Below, in pieces: positions 5,938-9,244 of a DNA stretch of 9,244 nt (position 1 is the first letter of the stretch; each line of letters opens with the position of its first letter). Below the pieces are notes generated by a model. That model saw only the letters and a list, made by a program, of their open reading frames with translations, was not told where the DNA came from and made no database searches. The position numbers and the translations under genes are program-made. Source of the stretch: Oscillibacter sp. GTDB lineage: Bacteria; Bacillota; Clostridia; Oscillospirales; Oscillospiraceae. The DNA is taken from assembly GCA_009773995.1 (NCBI GenBank), contig VSMY01000099.1:1-9244 (forward strand). Reading direction: 5' to 3'.

Positions 5938-7638
5938 ATGCGGAAAATGCGCCGTTTTATCCCGTTGGCCCTGATTTTTTTCCTGCTGTTGTCCATGGCG
6001 GGCCCTGGGCAGGCTTTTGCCGCCGGGGGCGGCGGAACCGGGGAAGTGGTGGGCTATTACGCCTCCTGGGCCTCCGCTCAGGGCCATACGCCGGACAAGC
6101 TCCCGGCGGAGCGGTTCACCCAGATCAACTACGCCTTCGCCGATATTGAGGATGGGAAAGCCGCCCTGGGCGACCCGGCCCGGGACGGGAAAAACCTCCG
6201 GGAGCTGACGGCCCTCCGGAAGCGGAATCCGGATTTGAGAATCGTTCTTTCCCTGGGCGGGTGGGACGGGTCCGCCGGTTTTTCCGACGCGGCGGCCTCC
6301 GCCGGGAGCCGGAAAATCTTCGCCTAAAGCTGCGCGGACCTGATCGCGGCCCACGGCCTGGACGGCGTGGACCTGGACTGGGAGTATCCCGTTTCCGGCG
6401 GGGCTCCCGGCGTGGTCCACCGGCCCCAGGATAAGCAGAACTTCACCCTGCTGCTGCGGGAGCTCCGGAACGCCCTGGACCGGCAGGGGCGGCGGGATGG
6501 GAAGCGCTATGTCCTGACCATCGCCGGGGCGGTGAGCGGCGGCTATTTGAACTGCATCGAGCCTCAGGCGGCGGCGGAAATCGTGGACCACATTTTCCTC
6601 ATGGCCTATGACCTTCACGGGCCCTGGGACGCTTACGCGGACTTCAACGCGCCTCTCTACACCGCTTCGGACGGCCCACCCCGCTACCGTTCCAGCGTGG
6701 ACGACGGTATCTCCGCCTGGCTGGGCCAAGGCGTTCCGGCGGAAAAGCTGGTGCTGGGCATGCCCCTGTACGGGTACATATACCAGGAGACATCCAGCCG
6801 GAACAACGGGCTGTACCAGTCTTTTCAAAGCGCGAAATCCGTCTCCTGGGACAAGGTGAAGGGCGAGTATCTGAACCGTTCCGCATACCGGCAGTTCCGC
6901 CATGAGGAGGCGGAGGTCCCCTACCTCTATGGAAACCGCTGCTTCCTCTCCTACGACGACCCAGACTCCATCGCCGCCAAGGCGGAGCTGGCCCGGCAGC
7001 GGGGCCTGGGAGGCATGGGCTTCTGGGAGCTGTCCCAGGATCGGTCGGGGGACCTCGTCCAGAGCGCCTGGACCGCGTGGAACGGCGGGCGCTTCCAGGA
7101 CGTGCCCCCGGACGCGTGGTACGCCGGGGCGGTGGAACGGGTCTGTGCCGCCGGGCTGATGAACGGCGCTACTGCCACAACCTTCTCCCCCGGCGAAACC
7201 GTGACCCGCGGCCAAATCACCGCCATCCTCCACCGGCTGGCGGGGGAACCGGAGGTCCGGGGCTCCTCTTTCTCCGACGTGTCCGCCTCCGCCTACTACG
7301 GCGGCGCCGTGGCCTGGGCCGCCCGGCGGGGCGTGGTGGAGGGCTTCTATGACGGGACCTTCCGCCCGGACCTGCCGGTAAGCCGCCAGCAGCTGGCCGC
7401 TATCCTCTGGCGGTATGCCAAGCTGGAAAAGGCCGACAAAGGAAACCGGGCCTCCCTCCGGGGCTTTCCGGACGCCGGAGACGTGGCGGACTACGCCGGG
7501 GAGGCCGTGAGCTGGGCCCTGGCGGAGGGTATTTTGCAGGGAACCGCAGAGGGACGCCTCCAGCCCCAGGGCCGGGCCGCCCGGGGACAGACCGCCGTGC
7601 TGCTGGAACGGTTCCAAAATCTGCTGGAGCGCGCGTAG
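5938..7638 (+). pseudogene. Secreted GH18 glycosidase with three SLH repeats, interrupted by an in-frame stop
   Basis: Encodes, if read through, a 566-codon surface enzyme of glycoside hydrolase family 18 (chitinases and related GlcNAc-chain hydrolases). ATG at 5938 follows AAGGAG with 9-nt spacing. The signal peptide covers residues 1-28 (AFA cleavage). The GH18 barrel starts at about 37 with VVGYYASW and carries the SLGG motif (about 104-107). The catalytic DGVDLDWE is at 142-149 (Glu149 the proton donor), and MAYD at 222-225. SLH repeats at about 386-435, 445-495 and 510-560 would hold it to the cell wall. Codon 130 (6325-6327) is TAA, and the same frame continues unbroken on both sides. 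The upstream piece lacks the catalytic acid; the downstream piece lacks a signal and a ribosome site. One base change (for example GAA to TAA) explains it. It may be a real nonsense mutation or a sequence error. Confidence 0.85.
6325..6327 (+). other. In-frame TAA inside the GH18 domain
   Basis: The stop falls between ...SRKIFA and SCADLIAAHG, a helix of the GH18 barrel that leads into the catalytic strand. The reading frame does not change across it and no bases appear inserted or lost, so this is a point nonsense change rather than a frameshift. Confidence 0.85.
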
Positions 7639-7644
7639 CTTATC

Positions 7645-7676
7645 AGAGGCAAGGGCTTTTCCCCTTGCCTCTTTTT
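7645..7676 (+). terminator. Strong rho-independent terminator after the GH18-SLH gene
   Basis: AGAGGCAAGGG (7645-7655) and CCCTTGCCTCT (7662-7672) form a perfect 11-bp stem with a CTTTTC loop, followed by a run of T to 7676. It begins 7 nt after the TAG stop. Its 3' arm contains the -35 of the next promoter. Confidence 0.9.
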
Positions 7677-7693
7677 ACCGAAGCTGGTATACT
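7665..7693 (+). promoter_or_regulatory. Promoter of the barnase-barstar pair
   Basis: TTGCCT (7665-7670), a 17-nt spacer and TATACT (7688-7693) with an extended -10 TGG just before it. The -35 lies within the 3' arm of the upstream terminator. The start site would be near 7700, leaving a leader of about 25 nt before the ATG at 7725. Confidence 0.7.
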
Positions 7694-7724
7694 GTCTTCA
7701 TCAATTGAAAGAAGGATGATGACC

Positions 7725-8432
7725 ATGAAGCGCTGGCTCGGCGGCCTGCTGGCCGCTTTGACCCTGTTCTCCCTCACCGCCTGCGGCGGCGTGGTGGACC
7801 TGCGGGACGTTCCCCAGGATGGAGCCCCATTTGAGGATACGAAGATCGACCTGCCCACGGCCGAGGACCCGGAGGATTTGAAGGACCCCGCCGGACCCGG
7901 GGAGACCGGAGACGCTTCCCTTGTGGAAGACCCGGAAACCGGGGACCTGACGCTTTCCGGCGTTAGCAGCCAAGGAATGAGCTCGGACCTCCAGGAGGCC
8001 GTGGAGCCCCTGCCGGAGGAGCCGGGGAAACCCGGCAACGCCTCCTCGGAGGACCAGGACGCCGGGACGGACGCCCTGCCGGAGAACGGGAGCTACACCT
8101 CCAAGGAGGACGTCGCCCTCTATATCCACACTTACGGCCGCCTGCCGGATAACTTCATCACCAAGAGGGAAGCCCAGGACCTGGGCTGGCCCGGCGGGAA
8201 TTTAGAGCCCTACGCTCCGGGCATGTGCATCGGCGGCAGCCGGTTCGGAAACTATGAGGGTCTCCTGCCCGAGGCCAAGGGCCGGACCTACACGGAGTGC
8301 GATATCGACACCCTGGGGGCCAAAAGCCGGGGCGCCAAGCGGATCGTCTTTTCCAACGACGGCCTTGTCTACTATACGGAGGACCACTATGAATCCTTCG
8401 AGCTGCTGTATGGAGACGAGGGCGATGGCTGA
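7725..8432 (+). CDS. Barnase-type guanyl-preferring ribonuclease, predicted lipoprotein
   Basis: Exported RNase of the barnase/binase (N1/T1) fold. 235 residues in three parts: a lipoprotein signal with LTAC lipobox (Cys20), an acidic Pro/Gly/Asp/Glu-rich linker (about 21-123), and a C-terminal barnase domain (about 124-230). Conserved stretches include LPDNFITKREAQDLGW, APGMCIGG and DHYESF. By alignment from memory to barnase, the active site is intact: Lys147 (K27), Glu191 (E73), Arg202 (R83), Arg206 (R87) and His221 (H102). The guanine/inhibitor-contact Arg59 is replaced by Tyr177. GAAGG (7711-7715) gives 9-nt spacing to the ATG at 7725; ATGs at 7716 and 7719 are too close to it. The inhibitor gene overlaps the 3' end by 8 bp. 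Family knowledge says such enzymes leave 2',3'-cyclic then 3'-phosphate ends. Surface location is predicted only. Confidence 0.93.
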   Translation: MKRWLGGLLAALTLFSLTACGGVVDLRDVPQDGAPFEDTKIDLPTAEDPEDLKDPAGPGETGDASLVEDPETGDLTLSGVSSQGMSSDLQEAVEPLPEEPGKPGNASSEDQDAGTDALPENGSYTSKEDVALYIHTYGRLPDNFITKREAQDLGWPGGNLEPYAPGMCIGGSRFGNYEGLLPEAKGRTYTECDIDTLGAKSRGAKRIVFSNDGLVYYTEDHYESFELLYGDEGDG

Positions 8433-8694
8433 GATCGTGCTGGACGGGCTGGAGCTCCAGTCCATGGAGGAAGTCCACGACCGCTTTGCCCGGGCGCTGG
8501 GTCTGCCGGAGTGGTATGGGCGGAACCTGGACGCCCTGTTCGACTGCCTGACGGACCTGGGAGAGCCCCTGACGATCCGCCTCCTTCGCCAGGAGGCCCT
8601 GGAGGACCGGCTGGGCCGCCGGGGGCAGGCGCTGGTCCGCCTTCTCCGCCGGGCGGCGGCGGAAAATCCCCATGTGACGCTGCTGCGGAAATGA
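8425..8694 (+). CDS. Barstar-type ribonuclease inhibitor
   Basis: Cytoplasmic inhibitor expected to bind the RNase encoded just upstream and protect the cell from enzyme that fails to leave it. 89 residues, the length of classical barstar. The binding helix LPEWYGRNLDALFDCLTDLGEP (27-48) keeps the two key acids, Asp36 and Asp40 (barstar D35 and D39), while Y29 is Trp30 and W38 is Phe39. The position equal to barstar E76 is Arg76. The start is ATG at 8425, inside the end of the RNase gene, with GGAG (8412-8415) at 9-nt spacing. Overlap and shared transcript imply translational coupling, so inhibitor is made whenever toxin is. Upstream in-frame extension into the RNase coding region is possible on paper but has no ribosome site and would add non-barstar sequence. 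Confidence 0.93.
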   Translation: MAEIVLDGLELQSMEEVHDRFARALGLPEWYGRNLDALFDCLTDLGEPLTIRLLRQEALEDRLGRRGQALVRLLRRAAAENPHVTLLRK

Positions 8695-8712
8695 GCGGCG
8701 GAAAATTGCCCC

Positions 8713-8741
8713 TTTTCAGACGCTCCCTCCTGTGCTATACT
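8713..8741 (+). promoter_or_regulatory. Promoter of the terminal membrane-protein gene
   Basis: TTTTCA (8713-8718), a 17-nt spacer and TATACT (8736-8741) with an extended -10 TGC. It starts only 18 bp after the barstar stop. No convincing terminator was seen between them. Confidence 0.6.
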
Positions 8742-8779
8742 AAGGGAATCAAATTGACTCCTGAAAGGACCCGTTTGTT

Positions 8780-9244
8780 ATGGATAAACGTTACGCGCTT
8801 CCCTTGACGGCGGCGCTGGGCGGGGCCGCCGCCTGCGTGCTGCGGCTGCTGCAAAACCACACCGGCTACGAGGCGGACACCGGCCTCCCCATCCCCGGCA
8901 ACTTCGCCGCCCTGGCCCTGGCGGTCCTTCTGGCGGGCCTTGCCGCCGCCCTGGCCCTGACGGCCCGGCTCCTCCCGGCAGAGGAGGAACCCGGCCCCGT
9001 CCTGCCCAGGGACTTCTCCACGGAAAACGCCGGCCTCCTGACCATCCCCATGTGCGGCGTGTTCCTCCTGGCCCTCAGCGGCCTCAGCGACCTGTCGGAG
9101 AGCCTGGCGGTCCTGCCGGAGGGACTGGTCTCCTCCAGGCCGCCATTTACGGCATCCTCCGGGCGGGAGGGCTGGGCTTCTCTCCCCAGGGACAGACGCT
9201 GCTGGGCGTTTTGCCCCTGGCCGCAGCCGCGTCGCTGTTCCCGG
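8780..9244 (+). CDS. Unrecognised membrane protein, partial, with apparent frameshift
   Basis: I do not recognise this family. ATG at 8780 follows AAAGGA (8764-8769) with 10-nt spacing and its own promoter. The predicted protein has hydrophobic segments at about residues 6-24, 42-63 and 87-105, a short Pro/Glu-rich loop (about 66-80) and a DFSTEN motif, so it is probably an integral membrane protein of unknown role. After LAVLPEG (about residue 115) the starting frame turns into Arg/Trp/Cys-rich sequence. The frame one base back reads on as hydrophobic, membrane-like sequence (TGLLQAAIYGILRAGGLGF and beyond) with high-GC third positions. Restoring one G in the GGG at 9121-9123 joins the two parts. 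The gene runs off the right edge in either frame, so its end is not seen. Confidence 0.65.
   Translation, partial: MDKRYALPLTAALGGAAACVLRLLQNHTGYEADTGLPIPGNFAALALAVLLAGLAAALALTARLLPAEEEPGPVLPRDFSTENAGLLTIPMCGVFLLALSGLSDLSESLAVLPEGLVSSRPPFTASSGREGWASLPRDRRCWAFCPWPQPRRCSR

Noticed and set aside
5917..7617. A 566-codon minus-strand open frame opposite the GH18-SLH gene
   Set aside because: It is uninterrupted while the sense gene is broken, which made it worth a look, but its translation is Pro/Gly/Val/His-rich without domains, as expected from antisense of GC-rich codons.
6367..7638. A separate gene starting at GTG 6367
   Set aside because: The GTG is inside the GH18 catalytic motif, has no ribosome site, and would lose the first part of the barrel. 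It is the rear half of the interrupted gene.
8696..8716. Possible terminator between barstar and the last gene
   Set aside because: Only a three-base GGC/GCC pairing precedes the TTTT, too weak to call.
1..9244. CRISPR arrays, tRNA or rRNA genes, insertion sequences
   Set aside because: No regularly spaced direct repeats, no tRNA-like cloverleaf with a CCA/TTC arm, no transposase and no terminal inverted repeats were seen.

Overview
The window looks like chromosomal DNA from a high-GC, gut-type Firmicute. Oscillospiraceae relatives such as Flavonifractor, Intestinimonas or Lawsonibacter are my best guess, from codon use and gene types rather than from any search. Gram-positive traits fit this: AAGGAG/GGGAGG ribosome sites, two lipoprotein signals, S-layer homology (SLH) repeats and short-spaced consensus sigma-A promoters. 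The left edge is a contig end. Bases 1-20 match the Illumina Nextera/Tn5 read-1 adapter exactly, so the outermost bases are not genomic.

Layout. 1-1809 (minus) encodes a secreted CpdB/YfkN-like metallophosphatase/5'-nucleotidase whose 3' end is missing. A short divergent region (1810-2060) carries back-to-back promoters; the rightward transcript has a leader of about 110 nt with an attenuator-like terminator. 2061-4851 (plus) is a three-gene ABC importer of the ABC_sub_bind type: lipoprotein, permease and ATPase. The lipoprotein and permease genes are separated by two hairpins, and the permease and ATPase genes overlap by 8 bp. After a terminator, 4922-5761 encodes a fumarylacetoacetate hydrolase (FAH) family enzyme. 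After a second terminator, 5938-7638 is a GH18 glycosidase with three SLH repeats, broken by an in-frame TAA at codon 130. A strong terminator, whose 3' arm doubles as the next promoter's -35, leads into a barnase-type RNase made as a lipoprotein (7725-8432) and its overlapping barstar-type inhibitor (8425-8694). The last gene (8780 to the window edge) is an unrecognised membrane protein with an apparent one-base frameshift near 9121-9123.

How the genes relate. The importer is a clear functional unit; its substrate cannot be read from sequence. The RNase and inhibitor are a clear coupled pair: all core barnase catalytic residues are present, while the contact pair known as barnase R59 / barstar E76 is changed on both sides (to Tyr and Arg). 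A surface RNase making 2',3'-cyclic ends and a secreted cyclic-nucleotide-type phosphatase in the same neighbourhood could together scavenge RNA, but this is only a hypothesis. The items most worth a second look are the lipid-anchored barnase/barstar pair, the importer's leader, and the two gene disruptions, which may be real decay or assembly error.
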